Positions 41,972 through 52,376 of a stretch of DNA of 64,000 nucleotides are shown here, piece after piece. Below the pieces are notes generated by a model. The model did not search any database and was not told where the DNA came from. It saw nothing but the letters and a program-made list of their open reading frames with translations. The stretch comes from an uncultured Planctomycetota bacterium (lineage in GTDB: Bacteria > Planctomycetota > UBA1135 > GCA-002686595): NCBI GenBank assembly GCA_903928115.1, contig CAIYPP010000023.1:1-64000 (forward strand), read 5' to 3'. The translations under genes were made by a program, and so were the position numbers. The first letter of the stretch is position 1; each line of letters opens with the position of its first letter.

Positions 41972-44900
41972 ATGCCTCGCAAGCTCGTCTCGCGTCCGAA
42001 GTCCCTCCTCTCTGTCGCATTCGCGGTCGGCGCGATCCCCGCGCTTTCCTTCGCGCAGATCCTGCAGACGCACGCAGAATCGCTCACGAGCTACCTGCCC
42101 GCGGCGACGGCGGTGCAAGGAGTTCGGCCCGTTGCCGAGCAGCGCGGCACGCGCCTCGAAGGCTCGATGCGCAAGGGCTCGACGCTGCCCTTCTCGATCG
42201 CGGGCAATCCGTTCGAGGGCGCGTGGGGCGGAACCGCGGAGATCGATGGCGCGGGCCTGCACCTTGGGGCGTGGACACCGACGGAGGTCGACATCTCGCT
42301 GCCCGCGCCGGGGTTCCGCTGGGTCGTCGGCCGCACTTACAACTCGCTCCAGTACGATGGTGGCCAGGTCGACTCGCAGTCCGCGCAGGGCATCAACTGG
42401 CACCAGTCCTCGCAGCCCGAGATCGTCCTTCACGACGACGCCACCGGCCCCGAAGAGGACATCATCTACTTGGTCTACGGCGCCGACCGCTTCGCGGAGT
42501 TCAAGCGGACGGGTAGCTCGTCGAACGACTTCCAGGGCGTGAACGGGGCCAGCGGCGTGTTCGTTCACACGACCGGCTCGCCCGACACGTTCAAGCTCAC
42601 CGACCAGAACGGGCTCGAGATCACGTTCTTCGGGTTCAACACGAGCAACGTCAAGCACAAGGGTCAGCTCTGGAAGATGACCGACCCGGCGGGGAACACC
42701 GCCTATGTCGGCAGCACGTCCTCGGCGAGCGCAGCCATCTCGGCCGGCTACGATTCGGACGGGCACATCACCCTCGCCTACGACAGCGCCGGCCGCAGCT
42801 ACGCCTACACCTACAGCAGTTCGACGATCGGCCTCCGCAATCGCCTGGAGACCGTCGTGGTCACGGCCAACAGCGCCGAGGTGGCACGTGTCACGTACGG
42901 CTACTACCCCGACAGCCCGAGCTCGAGCTTCGGCGAGCCTGGCGACTTGCGCACCGCGACCGTGACGATGCCGCTCACTGACTCCGGCATCAACGACATC
43001 CGCGTCCAGCACTACCGCTACTGGGAAGGTGCCTACAATTCGAGCACCAACCCCGGCTACCCGCACGCGATCCAGCTCGTGGTGCAAGCCGAGGGTGCGC
43101 GCCGCTACGAGTTCCAGGACGCGACGTTCGACGACGACATCCTCACGGAGACGACTGCGAACCTTCGCTCCTTCGCCTCGGCCTACTTCGAATACGACTC
43201 GAGCCGGCGCATTTCCGAGGCCGCCTTCAACGGTGACTGCGGCTGCGGCGGCGCGGGCTCGGGAACGTTCACGTTCCGGTACGAGACCAACGCCGCGCAC
43301 CCTTCGGCGTCGGGTTACGACGAAGAATGGCAGGACCGCACCAGCGTGCAGCGCCCCGACGGCACGTGGCTGACGCAGTACTTCGACGAGATCGGGCAGG
43401 CGCTCAGCCAAGTGATCACGGCGGGCGACCCGTCGAGCTCGCCTGGTTCGACCTGGGTCACGGGCGTCACCCGTAACGCGAACGGCTGCGTCACCGAGAT
43501 CGGCACGCCGGCGTCGCTCTCGTCCTACACCCACAACAGCGGCAGCCCGGCAGCACCGGATGGAGCGGTCGCGCTCAGCTCGAGCGTTGGGCTGGTGAAC
43601 GTCTACGAGCGGGTCGGCTCCGGGAACCTCACCGGCTACCTCAGTCGCGAGAAGTACCGTGAAGCGGGAACGGGGTCCACCGACTACATGTTCCGGCAGA
43701 TCGGCTACGACTCGTTGAGCAAGACCGTCGGATCGACGACGCTGCTTCGCCCGGTGATCGACGAGGACGAGAGGTACGAAGGCAAACTGCAATTCCCGCT
43801 GGCAGGGGAGGGACTTCTCCTGCAAGTCGCGACGACGGCCGCCTCGTCACCCAACACGCTCTCCAGCACGAAGGTCGCCCGCACGATCGAGGCAGTCGAC
43901 ACGGCCGAGAACGGCGCCAACGTCACGGCCGAGGAGTCGAGCCACGTTGCACTTGATGGCACCGTGGACTTCCACAAGTCCCGCGACGGCAGGATCACCT
44001 ATCGCGAGTACTCGAACGGCCTGCTCACCAAGGAGGTCGATGATGCCGACACAACCTCGCTGAGCCCGCCGACCGGCTTCTCGCACACGGGCACGGCGGC
44101 GCCGCTCACCACCCTGCACACGTTCGACGCCCAAGGGCGCCGGTCGCTGACTACGCTCCCCGATGGGCGCGTGACCCAGCAGTACTACACGATCCTGAAG
44201 GACCGTCGTCGCGTCACGCTCAGCTTCACCAAGTACGTCTCGGGATCGGGGGACCGCTACGGGCCCGTGGGCTACACGGTCACCAACCACGCAGGCAAGG
44301 TCGAGGCGAGCGGCGTCATCGCGCTCTCGGGCAACGTCTCCAGCTCCGCGCTCACCGGCTACATCGACGAGACAGACGCCGACCCGATCAGCGCAGTGGA
44401 CGTCGGAACCGTCGCGCAGCTTCACGTCAGCCGCTTCGACGACACCGGCACGCGCGTGGACGAAGAGCGCGCCTACTTCGCGATTCCCTCAAGCCTGCCC
44501 GGCACCGACGGCACGCACTTCGACGCGACGCTCTACGGATACGACGACATGGGTCGCCGTCGCCGCACGAAGGAAGCGCACGGCACGATCACGCGCAGCG
44601 TGTTCGACACGCGCGGCAACCCGATCGAGCGCTGGATCGGCACGAACGACAATGGCCTCGCGGGCGGCGAGAGCAGCGGCACGAGCAACATGGTCAAGGT
44701 CGAAGAGACGACCCTCGACGGCGGCTCAGCGGGCGGAAACGGCTACGTCACCAAGCGCACGCTGTTCATTCAGGACAACACGACGGGCCAGCGAGAGACG
44801 GTCTACTTCAACGACGCGCGCGGTCGCGTGATCGCGATCGTGAACCCGACGGCACCGCACACCGTCAACGCCCACGACAACCTCGGCCGGGTCACTGCGA

Positions 44901-47900
44901 CGGCGCAGTACAGCTCGTCCTCGGGCCTGAGCGCATCGAGCGCACCGAGCACCACAACGAACCGTGTCGCGCTGCGCGAGACGTTCTACGACGACCGCGG
45001 ACAGGCGTGGAAGTCGATCCGGCACAAGATCGACGCCGCAGACGGCTCCGACGACGACACGCTTGAGTCGCTGACCTGGTTCGACACCGCGGGTCGCACG
45101 ATCAAGCGCGACGGCGAGCAGCTCGAGAAGTTCGCGTACGACCGGCACGGCCGCCAGACGCACCACTTCGTGCTCGCGGTCGACAACGACTCGGTCTACG
45201 CCGACGCGGACGACGTCGCTGGCGACATCGTGCTCGAAGAGCGGCAGACGACGTTCGACGACGACGGCCACGAGATCATGTCCGCCACGATCTCGCGCTT
45301 CTACAGCGACCGGACGGCGACACCGACCACGGGCGCGCTCGACACCAACGCCGACGGCGATCGGCTGATGTACACGGCCGCCAACGTGCTCGGTCGCATC
45401 CAGATCACGGCGACTTGGTCCGACGAGTTCGACCGCACGCAGGACGTCGTGCAATACGGCACGAACCACGCGACGGACAACGTCGCGACCTTCGATCGCG
45501 ATGGGCTTTCCGTCCCGTCGCGCTCGGGCACCGCGTTGCGCACGACCTACTCCTACAACACCGACGGCACGCTCAAGGAAGTGACCGACCCCAAGGGCAT
45601 CGTCACGCGCACCGAATACGACGCGCTCGGCCGCCGCACGAAGCTGATCGCCAACTACACCGACGGCACGCCTGGCGGCGGCACGCACGGGGATGAGGAC
45701 CAGACGGTGGCCTACGGCTACACCGACGGCCTGCAGACGTCGATCACGGCCGACCTGCCGTCGCCCGAGACGGATCAGGTGACCACCTACACCTTCGGAA
45801 CCACCAAGGGGGCCAGTGCGGGGGACTCGAAGATCGCCACGGGGCACCTGCAGGTGATCGAAACCTACCCGGACTCGTCGGGTAGCACCGACGTCGTGAA
45901 ACACGCCTACAACGCCCAGGGCCAAGAAATCTGGAAGAAGGACCAAGCCGGCAACGTCATCGAGATGGACTACGACCTGTCCGGTCGCCTGATCGCGCGC
46001 AAGGCGACGACGATCGACGCGGACTTCGACGACGAGGTGCAGCTCATCCAGACGACGTACGACAGCCTCGGTCGCCGCGAAACGGTGACCCAGCGTGCCT
46101 CGACGTCGGTCGACGGATCCGGCGTCGCCAACGGCACGGTCCTCGATCAGGTCAAGTATCTCTTCGACGGCTGGGGCAACGTCACGAACTTCCGTCAGGA
46201 CCTCGACTCCGCTGTCGGCGGGAGCGGATACCGCGAAGTCGCCTACACCTACGCCAAGGCCACCAATGGTCGCAACACGATCCGTCGCGCGGACATGACG
46301 CTACCAGACGGAACGAATTACGACTTCATGTATCGCGGTGGCAATTGGCACGACGAAGAAGCGAGCCGCGTCACGACGATCAAGGACTTCAACGACAGCG
46401 ATATCGTCAATTACGATTACAATGGCGTCGGCCAAGTCGTGCGCACGCAATACGACGAGGTCGACGTCTTCTCGAAAGCCTACACCGGAACGGGCACGAC
46501 ATTCTCGGCGCTCGACCGGTTCGACCGGACCATCATCAGTCGCTGGACGAAGGCACTCACGCCCAATCGCAACTTCTACAAGGTCGACGTCGGGTACGAC
46601 GAGAACTCCAACATCACGTACCAGGACGACGGCGTGCACACCGGGCACGATGTGCTCTACACGAACGACGACCTCAACCGTCTGATCGGCGCCGAAGAGG
46701 GAACGCTGACCGGCGGCCCGCCGCCGACCTCGATCACGAGCCGCACACGCAACCAGATCTGGGGGCTGAACCAGACGGGCAACTGGAACACGAACCTCGT
46801 CGACCTCGACGGCGACAACAACGGTACCGACGCCGACGAGCTCAACGAGACCCGAACGCACAACGCCGTGAACGAGCTCGACGCCCGCGACATCGACTCC
46901 GACACCTCGGACGACTTCACGCTGGCCTACGACGAGGTCGGCAACATGATCGACGACGGCGAGGACTACGAGCACGTTTGGGACGTGTTCGGCCGTCTGC
47001 GCGCGGTCTACGTCCGCAACACGAGTCCGGCCAAGACGGACCTCGTGAGCGAGTACCGTTACAACGGGCTCGGCTACCTCGTCTCCCGCCACCAGGACAC
47101 GGACACCGACGGGGACGTCGACGGCAGCGACGTGACTTTCGAGACCGTGTTCGATGAGCGTTGGCGGGCGGTCGCTACCTACCGGGCAGGCGACTCCGAT
47201 CCCAAGGAACTGTTCCTGCACCACGCGGCGGGGGCTAGCGGTTTCGGCGGAAGCTCCTACATTGACCATGTGGTGCTCAGGGACCGAGACGACACGAACG
47301 GCTGGGCGGGGGCTGCGGATGGCACCCTGGAGGAGCGCATTTACTATTGCCAGAACTGGCGCGCGGACGTGGTCGCGCTGATCGACAGCGCGGGCGGGAT
47401 GCTCGAGTGGGTCAAGTACTCGGCTTACGGGGTGCCGTTTGGGATGCCTGCCAAGGACGCCGATTCCGACGGCGATTACGACTCAGCCGACGACACCGTG
47501 ATCTCGGGGTGGGGCGCGTACGACGTGCGTGGCGACGTCAATCTCGACGGGGTGGTCGATGGCGGGGACACCGCAACGTCGCAGGCCATCGGTCGCGGTG
47601 TGCTCACTTCAACGGCTGTCCACAATCGCCTCGGCTACGCCGGATATGTTTCGGCCGCGAGTGTGGGCGGCACTGTCTGGAGCATCAGGCGACGCCAGTT
47701 CAGTGCTACAACCGGAGTGTGGTCTAGTCGAGATCCGATCGGCTATCCCGACGGACTCGATGCATACGCGTACGTTGGGAATCGGCCGGTCGAGCTTCGC
47801 GATCCGAGTGGTACTGTTGGCCTAACGGTTTGCACTCCTGAACTGGCCACTGAGTCTCCGTCGGCAAGTTGCTGGGGCAAGACATGGCGCCTGCAGGTTG

Positions 47901-48388
47901 TCACAGAGAGTGAAGACGCAAAGCCCACGCTCAAACGTGGCCTCTGCTTGCTGTATAGGGAAATCAAATGTGAGGCATCCGGTCAGTTCTTGCTGAAGAT
48001 TCAGATGTATGACCCCGGCGCTCCGGGCGAATCTGATGACTGGCGCGGCGCCAACACGGACCGTCATAAGACTGACGAGCAATGGTGTCTCAAGTGGCAT
48101 GGCAACAAAGACTGCAGAACGGGGAAGCACGAGGGCCCTACTTGGACCCAAACAGGCCCTCCGCAGCCGATGCCGGCTCTCGGCAACTCCGAGTTCATGG
48201 CAAAGTTCGATTTGGAAGCTGGATGTGGCAAATACGCGAGCACCGAGTGGCGGGCTGCATCGGTGGATGGAAGTTGCGTTCTCAGCGGTTCGATACGGTT
48301 GAACTGTAAGAACTGTCAGAACAACATCGCGTCCGGTCGGGATAACGACGGGGCGGATCGGAGTGGGCTCTCCCTCATGAACTTCTAG
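41972..48388 (+). CDS. Giant RHS/YD-repeat exported protein with variable C-terminal domain
   Basis: The protein has 2138 residues. GGAG at 41962-41965 precedes the ATG at 41972. A signal peptide (LLSVAFAVGAIPALSFAQ) follows. Many YD/RHS repeats (for example GYDDMGRRRRTKEAHGTITR, TEYDALGRRTKLIANY) run from about residue 250 to 1880 and should form a hollow beta cage. Dockerin- or EF-hand-like loops (DVNLDGVVDGGD near residue 1855) sit just before the RHS core motif (NRLGYAGYV, WSSRDPIGYPDGLDAYAYVG, ending DPSG near 1947). The last ~190 residues are a different, Cys-rich domain from less GC-rich DNA, in the position of a polymorphic toxin. The FG-GAP gene 64 bp downstream is its probable partner. 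Confidence 0.9.
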   Translation: MPRKLVSRPKSLLSVAFAVGAIPALSFAQILQTHAESLTSYLPAATAVQGVRPVAEQRGTRLEGSMRKGSTLPFSIAGNPFEGAWGGTAEIDGAGLHLGAWTPTEVDISLPAPGFRWVVGRTYNSLQYDGGQVDSQSAQGINWHQSSQPEIVLHDDATGPEEDIIYLVYGADRFAEFKRTGSSSNDFQGVNGASGVFVHTTGSPDTFKLTDQNGLEITFFGFNTSNVKHKGQLWKMTDPAGNTAYVGSTSSASAAISAGYDSDGHITLAYDSAGRSYAYTYSSSTIGLRNRLETVVVTANSAEVARVTYGYYPDSPSSSFGEPGDLRTATVTMPLTDSGINDIRVQHYRYWEGAYNSSTNPGYPHAIQLVVQAEGARRYEFQDATFDDDILTETTANLRSFASAYFEYDSSRRISEAAFNGDCGCGGAGSGTFTFRYETNAAHPSASGYDEEWQDRTSVQRPDGTWLTQYFDEIGQALSQVITAGDPSSSPGSTWVTGVTRNANGCVTEIGTPASLSSYTHNSGSPAAPDGAVALSSSVGLVNVYERVGSGNLTGYLSREKYREAGTGSTDYMFRQIGYDSLSKTVGSTTLLRPVIDEDERYEGKLQFPLAGEGLLLQVATTAASSPNTLSSTKVARTIEAVDTAENGANVTAEESSHVALDGTVDFHKSRDGRITYREYSNGLLTKEVDDADTTSLSPPTGFSHTGTAAPLTTLHTFDAQGRRSLTTLPDGRVTQQYYTILKDRRRVTLSFTKYVSGSGDRYGPVGYTVTNHAGKVEASGVIALSGNVSSSALTGYIDETDADPISAVDVGTVAQLHVSRFDDTGTRVDEERAYFAIPSSLPGTDGTHFDATLYGYDDMGRRRRTKEAHGTITRSVFDTRGNPIERWIGTNDNGLAGGESSGTSNMVKVEETTLDGGSAGGNGYVTKRTLFIQDNTTGQRETVYFNDARGRVIAIVNPTAPHTVNAHDNLGRVTATAQYSSSSGLSASSAPSTTTNRVALRETFYDDRGQAWKSIRHKIDAADGSDDDTLESLTWFDTAGRTIKRDGEQLEKFAYDRHGRQTHHFVLAVDNDSVYADADDVAGDIVLEERQTTFDDDGHEIMSATISRFYSDRTATPTTGALDTNADGDRLMYTAANVLGRIQITATWSDEFDRTQDVVQYGTNHATDNVATFDRDGLSVPSRSGTALRTTYSYNTDGTLKEVTDPKGIVTRTEYDALGRRTKLIANYTDGTPGGGTHGDEDQTVAYGYTDGLQTSITADLPSPETDQVTTYTFGTTKGASAGDSKIATGHLQVIETYPDSSGSTDVVKHAYNAQGQEIWKKDQAGNVIEMDYDLSGRLIARKATTIDADFDDEVQLIQTTYDSLGRRETVTQRASTSVDGSGVANGTVLDQVKYLFDGWGNVTNFRQDLDSAVGGSGYREVAYTYAKATNGRNTIRRADMTLPDGTNYDFMYRGGNWHDEEASRVTTIKDFNDSDIVNYDYNGVGQVVRTQYDEVDVFSKAYTGTGTTFSALDRFDRTIISRWTKALTPNRNFYKVDVGYDENSNITYQDDGVHTGHDVLYTNDDLNRLIGAEEGTLTGGPPPTSITSRTRNQIWGLNQTGNWNTNLVDLDGDNNGTDADELNETRTHNAVNELDARDIDSDTSDDFTLAYDEVGNMIDDGEDYEHVWDVFGRLRAVYVRNTSPAKTDLVSEYRYNGLGYLVSRHQDTDTDGDVDGSDVTFETVFDERWRAVATYRAGDSDPKELFLHHAAGASGFGGSSYIDHVVLRDRDDTNGWAGAADGTLEERIYYCQNWRADVVALIDSAGGMLEWVKYSAYGVPFGMPAKDADSDGDYDSADDTVISGWGAYDVRGDVNLDGVVDGGDTATSQAIGRGVLTSTAVHNRLGYAGYVSAASVGGTVWSIRRRQFSATTGVWSSRDPIGYPDGLDAYAYVGNRPVELRDPSGTVGLTVCTPELATESPSASCWGKTWRLQVVTESEDAKPTLKRGLCLLYREIKCEASGQFLLKIQMYDPGAPGESDDWRGANTDRHKTDEQWCLKWHGNKDCRTGKHEGPTWTQTGPPQPMPALGNSEFMAKFDLEAGCGKYASTEWRAASVDGSCVLSGSIRLNCKNCQNNIASGRDNDGADRSGLSLMNF

Positions 48389-48452
48389 CTGGTACGTCGG
48401 GTACGTTATCTTGCACACAGAGGCCACTTCCGAGATCGGGACCGCGCGTCGC

Positions 48453-49829
48453 ATGTCGAGGGCGCGGATTGGGTACATGTTCTTTGTGTGCGCCGCACTT
48501 GCTGGCGTGTGTGCTTGGGTTGTTGGCTGGCCTAGGCGATTGCACCAAAACCGCCCGTATGCCCTCCGGGGGTCGAGCTACGCTCGAACAGAAGCGGCAC
48601 TCCCTCCCTCAGGCGCGTGCATGAAGGTTTCTTCCGTCGTGTCAATTGCTCGCAGCGATGATCCCTCAGTGGCGCTTGTCGCGTTACGTTCCAGCTGTTT
48701 GCACGATGGCTGCATGAACCGAGTGATTGCGAGATCGATCGCACGCAACGTTGAACTCTTTCGGCTTGGCGAGCCAGGGGCAGAGCTCGGCACGGCGCTA
48801 TGTGCGCTAGATGACCTAGACGGAGACGGTGCGCAGGACTTCGCCGTGAGCACTCACGGTGGGGGATTGTCAAAATACGCTAAGACGCTGAACGGCTTGA
48901 GTCCAATCGAGGAACCGAAGTTGTTGCCGGGAGAGGTGTGGATCTGTTCTGGTGAGTCGGGATTGCCGTTGTGGAAGATCGTCGGCTCGACGCCAGGGGG
49001 CGGATTTGGCGAGACTCTCGCGTTGTTGGGCGACCTCGATGGTGACCGTGTCCGGGAGTTGGCCATTGGAGTGACTATGCGCGGCCGATCTGATCTGGAG
49101 CCGACCAATGGTCACGTTCTTGTCTATTCCGTGGCGCTGCGCGCGCCGCTGCACGAATCTCGGGCTGAGGGAGTTGCCCGAGCTCTCTACAGCGTGCCCG
49201 ATTTCTACGGTGCCAGTATTGCGGCGGCGCCTGACCTGAACGGCGACGGAGTCGTCGATTACGTTGTCGGCGCGCCGGGGGGGGGCAGTTGGGGACGCGC
49301 CGGAGTCGGAGCGGCCTATCTTTGTTCTGGCCGAAACGGGGCAGTGATTCGCGAATGGCGTGGAACCGCCGAGCTCGACAATTTCGCTTGGACGGTGTTT
49401 ACGGCAGACGTGGATCGGGACGGCCGAGTTGATCTGATCTGCAGTACGCCAGGAAGGCGCCTCGACTGTTTTCTAGGATTTGGAGTCAAAGCCGGACTTT
49501 CGTCAGATCTATCGATAAGCGGTCCGGGCTTTACCGGTTTAGGTGCCTCATTTGCTCGGCAGTTCTTCTCGGAGGGAGTCTCAAGTATGTTGATCGGCAG
49601 TTGGGAGCCTGTGCCTGATCGGGATGAGTTCAGCGTCTGGCGCTTTAGTCTAGAAGTTGGGCTCACGGACGCGCAGGAATGGAGCGGAAACGACGAGTAC
49701 GCCCTCAGGGAAATCAATGACTGGGACGGAGATGGAATGGCCGATATCGTTGCTTATCCTTCTCGGTCCTTAGTGCTGCGATTTTGGAGTAGTTTGAAGG
49801 TTGATTGGATGAATGTCCTAATCGAGTGA
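48453..49829 (+). CDS. Membrane-anchored FG-GAP/VCBS propeller protein
   Basis: The protein has 458 residues. An N-terminal helix (IGYMFFVCAALAGVCAWVVG) anchors it with the rest outside the cytoplasm. FG-GAP calcium loops recur: DLDGDGAQDFAVS, DLDGDRVRELAIG, DLNGDGVVDYVVGAPGG, DVDRDGRVDLIC and DWDGDGMADIVAY. This predicts an integrin-like seven-bladed propeller used for binding proteins or sugars. It follows the RHS gene by 64 bp on the same strand and shares its lower GC content. A second, unrelated-in-detail FG-GAP gene follows the other RHS gene of the window. The ATG at 48453 was chosen; a TTG at 48411 is possible. Confidence 0.82.
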   Translation: MSRARIGYMFFVCAALAGVCAWVVGWPRRLHQNRPYALRGSSYARTEAALPPSGACMKVSSVVSIARSDDPSVALVALRSSCLHDGCMNRVIARSIARNVELFRLGEPGAELGTALCALDDLDGDGAQDFAVSTHGGGLSKYAKTLNGLSPIEEPKLLPGEVWICSGESGLPLWKIVGSTPGGGFGETLALLGDLDGDRVRELAIGVTMRGRSDLEPTNGHVLVYSVALRAPLHESRAEGVARALYSVPDFYGASIAAAPDLNGDGVVDYVVGAPGGGSWGRAGVGAAYLCSGRNGAVIREWRGTAELDNFAWTVFTADVDRDGRVDLICSTPGRRLDCFLGFGVKAGLSSDLSISGPGFTGLGASFARQFFSEGVSSMLIGSWEPVPDRDEFSVWRFSLEVGLTDAQEWSGNDEYALREINDWDGDGMADIVAYPSRSLVLRFWSSLKVDWMNVLIE

Positions 49830-50017
49830 GTGGCGAAGCAGGATGGCGGACGCCGTCATCCCACCGGTGCACGTTGCGGGAAGTGTTGTTGCCTCCCCCT
49901 CACCGGTCGTCGCGGACGGTCGTCGGGGTCCATTTGACCGGGGGCGGGTAGGGCCGGAGCGGCGGGACCCAGGAGAAGATCTCGCGCAGGGTCAGCGGGC
50001 GCGTGAAGCTGCGGCGC

Positions 50018-51346
50018 TCAACGCATTTGTTTCCGAGTTGCCGTGGATGTCGAAGCAGCGGGCATCGCCCCGGTTCCGGGCCCCCCGCCCTCCACCGCCG
50101 CCCTCAGGTCCTCAACCTCGAGGTGCGTGTACACGCGCGCCGTCAACTTGGGGTCCGAGTGCCCGAGGATTCGCTGCGTCACGACCAGCGCCACGCCCCG
50201 GCGCGCCATGCGGCTGGCGGCGGTGTGCCGCAACGCGTGGATGTCGACGACGCGCCCTTGGGCGTCGAAGCGGTCGATCGCGGCGCGGTCCATGATCCTG
50301 CGGAGCAGCCGCCGCGCGTTGGTCGTGTAGTCGGCCCAGTCGGCGCCGTCCGGCGACAGGAAGACGCGGTCGAGCGGCTGCGCCACGCGCAGGCGGATGC
50401 GCTGGTGAATGGTGCGGAGCGCCATGAGTTCTGCGACCACCGCTTCGCGGAGCGGGATCACCCTTCCCCGCCCCGACTTGGTCGTCACGGCACGCAGGTC
50501 GACGAGCTTCCTGTGCGGGTCTAGGTCCGCCCACGTGACCTGCGTTAGCTCGCCCCAGCGCGCGCCCGTCTCGAGCAGCGTCCGCCACAGCGGGGCTTGC
50601 GGGACGCGCTCGGGGCGACGGCGAGCCGCGTACTTCGCGCCCCGCCCATGGACGTGGATCGTGCGTTCCGCCTTGGCGCGCGCGGCGCACTCGGCATCGT
50701 CGGCCTCGGCGGCGGCGAGGAAGCGCTCGATCTCCTCGTCCGACAGCGCCCGGCGCACGCGCCGCTGGTGGCGCTCGCTCGTGGGCAGCGGCTTCAACGC
50801 CCGCACCGGGTTCTCCGCGATCAGCTGCGCCGTGACCGCCCACCCGAGCATCGCCCGCAGCGCGCCCGTGTCGACGTTCACAGTGCGGTGCGAGACCCCC
50901 TGGGCGAGCCGCTCGCGCTGGTAGCGCATCAGGTCCATCACGCGCAGGTCGCGGACGCGCTGTGCGGAGAGCGAGGCGAGCACGCGCGCGAGCGCGTCGG
51001 TGACCGACCGCAGCTGCTTCGCGCCGACGCGCGCGGCGAGATCTTCGAGGTACGCCACGCGCAGCTCGTCGAGCGCCATGGCCTGCCCCTCGACGGGCGC
51101 GAGTCCGGCCAATTCCAAATCGCGCTGGCGGATGATCTCGGCCTGCCGCCGCTCGGCGACGCGGCGATCGGTCGAGAGCGCTTGGCGGTGGCGCTGGCCC
51201 TTGGCGTCGGTCCACGAGAGCACCCAGCGCGGCGGGCCCTCGCCGCGGCGTTGGAGGGCCAGCGCGCCGCAGCCGAGCGCGCGGCCGAGTCTCCCGCCGC
51301 CCATCGCGGCGTACTCCGCGCGTCCCAACCCTTCGGCCCGCTTCAT
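50018..51346 (-). CDS. Tyrosine recombinase (integrase)
   Basis: The protein has 442 residues. An N-terminal SAM-like core-binding domain (about 95-200) precedes a C-terminal catalytic domain. TGARWGELTQ carries the first Arg, TTKSGRGRVIPL the Lys, HALRHTAASR the second Arg with its flanking His, and LGHSDPKLTARVYTH the nucleophilic Tyr. A Ser/Thr-rich tail follows. The gene starts 5 bp after the stop of a second recombinase gene. It probably integrates or excises the island. Two adjacent Tyr recombinases plus a third core-binding protein recall multi-recombinase modules. Confidence 0.92.
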   Translation of the reverse strand: MKRAEGLGRAEYAAMGGGRLGRALGCGALALQRRGEGPPRWVLSWTDAKGQRHRQALSTDRRVAERRQAEIIRQRDLELAGLAPVEGQAMALDELRVAYLEDLAARVGAKQLRSVTDALARVLASLSAQRVRDLRVMDLMRYQRERLAQGVSHRTVNVDTGALRAMLGWAVTAQLIAENPVRALKPLPTSERHQRRVRRALSDEEIERFLAAAEADDAECAARAKAERTIHVHGRGAKYAARRRPERVPQAPLWRTLLETGARWGELTQVTWADLDPHRKLVDLRAVTTKSGRGRVIPLREAVVAELMALRTIHQRIRLRVAQPLDRVFLSPDGADWADYTTNARRLLRRIMDRAAIDRFDAQGRVVDIHALRHTAASRMARRGVALVVTQRILGHSDPKLTARVYTHLEVEDLRAAVEGGGPGTGAMPAASTSTATRKQMR

Positions 51347-51351
51347 CGTCC

Positions 51352-52275
51352 TCAGCCCCCCACCGCGGCGCGCAGCCGCTCGTCGGACACCGACAGGTAC
51401 ACCGCGGTCGATGCGATCGAGGCGTGGCGCATCGCGGTCTTCACCAGGAACAGGTCGCCGGTCCGGCGCAGGAGCCGCGTCGCAAAGGTGTGGCGCAGGC
51501 TGTGCGGCGTGCCCTCGCCGAGCCCGGCGCGATCGAGCCACAGCGTGATGCGGCGCTGCGCGTGGCGCTTGGCGAGGCGCTGGCCTTGCGGGCCGCAGAA
51601 GAGCGCGTGCGCGCGACCGGAGCCGGAACCGCCGGAGGCGGGCAGCGTCGAGATCAGTTCGGCGAGCGCGGCCGCGGCGTCCTTGGACACGAACACGCGC
51701 TCGGGCTTGTCGCGCTTGGTCTCCCGCAGCCTCAGCACCCCGGCGGCGAGATCGACGTCGCTCGTGTCGAGCGCCAGCGCGGAGCCGATGCGGATCCCCG
51801 TCCCGAGCAACAGCCGGATCAGCGTGCGGTCGCGACGCGCGGCGAGCCCGAGCGCTCCTTCGAGCGAGCGACTCCCCTGCTCCAGGACGCGCAGGAGCCG
51901 CTCGACCTCGGCGTCCGACAGCGCCTTGGGCGGCGGCGGCGAGCAGATCGCGCGGCGCACCAAGCGCGCGGGGTTCGAGCGCGCGTGGCCAGCTTCGTGC
52001 GCGTGGGCGAAGAAGACGCGCAGCGACGTGCGCGTGGCGTTGACCGTGACGGTCGCCTTCGGGGCTCCGTGCGCGTTGGTACGCACGTCGGTGGAGACGA
52101 GGAAGCGGGCGAGGTGCTCGGGCGTGAGCCCGTCGAGGTCGGTTGGCAGGCGCTCGCGATCGAGCCAGCGAGCGAGCAGGCCGATGGCGCGTCGGTACTG
52201 GCCGATGGTGTGCGCGCTGCGACCGTCGGCTTCGAGCTGGAGCGCGAAGCGGGCGAGGGCGTCCTGGAGGTGCAT
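51352..52275 (-). CDS. Tyrosine recombinase, XerC/D-like size
   Basis: The protein has 307 residues from the ATG at 52275. A GTG at 52380 that overlaps the upstream stop (GTGA) would add 35 low-complexity residues. The core-binding domain begins DALARFALQLEADGRSAHTI. Catalytic residues are in GTGIRIGSALALD (Arg), RETKRDKPERVFV (Lys), HSLRHTFATRLL (Arg, His) and STAVYLSV (Tyr). The usual GH motif before the Tyr is MRHAS. It is the middle gene of three recombinase-related genes in a row. Confidence 0.88.
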   Translation of the reverse strand: MHLQDALARFALQLEADGRSAHTIGQYRRAIGLLARWLDRERLPTDLDGLTPEHLARFLVSTDVRTNAHGAPKATVTVNATRTSLRVFFAHAHEAGHARSNPARLVRRAICSPPPPKALSDAEVERLLRVLEQGSRSLEGALGLAARRDRTLIRLLLGTGIRIGSALALDTSDVDLAAGVLRLRETKRDKPERVFVSKDAAAALAELISTLPASGGSGSGRAHALFCGPQGQRLAKRHAQRRITLWLDRAGLGEGTPHSLRHTFATRLLRRTGDLFLVKTAMRHASIASTAVYLSVSDERLRAAVGG

Positions 52276-52376
52276 GGTCGAGAGTGGACTCTGCAAGGGT
52301 GATGCGCAGCGCCCGGCCCAGCGGGTCGCGATCTGGGGCGACGCGGGTCGCCGCCGGGCCGGGGTGCGCGAGCGGC

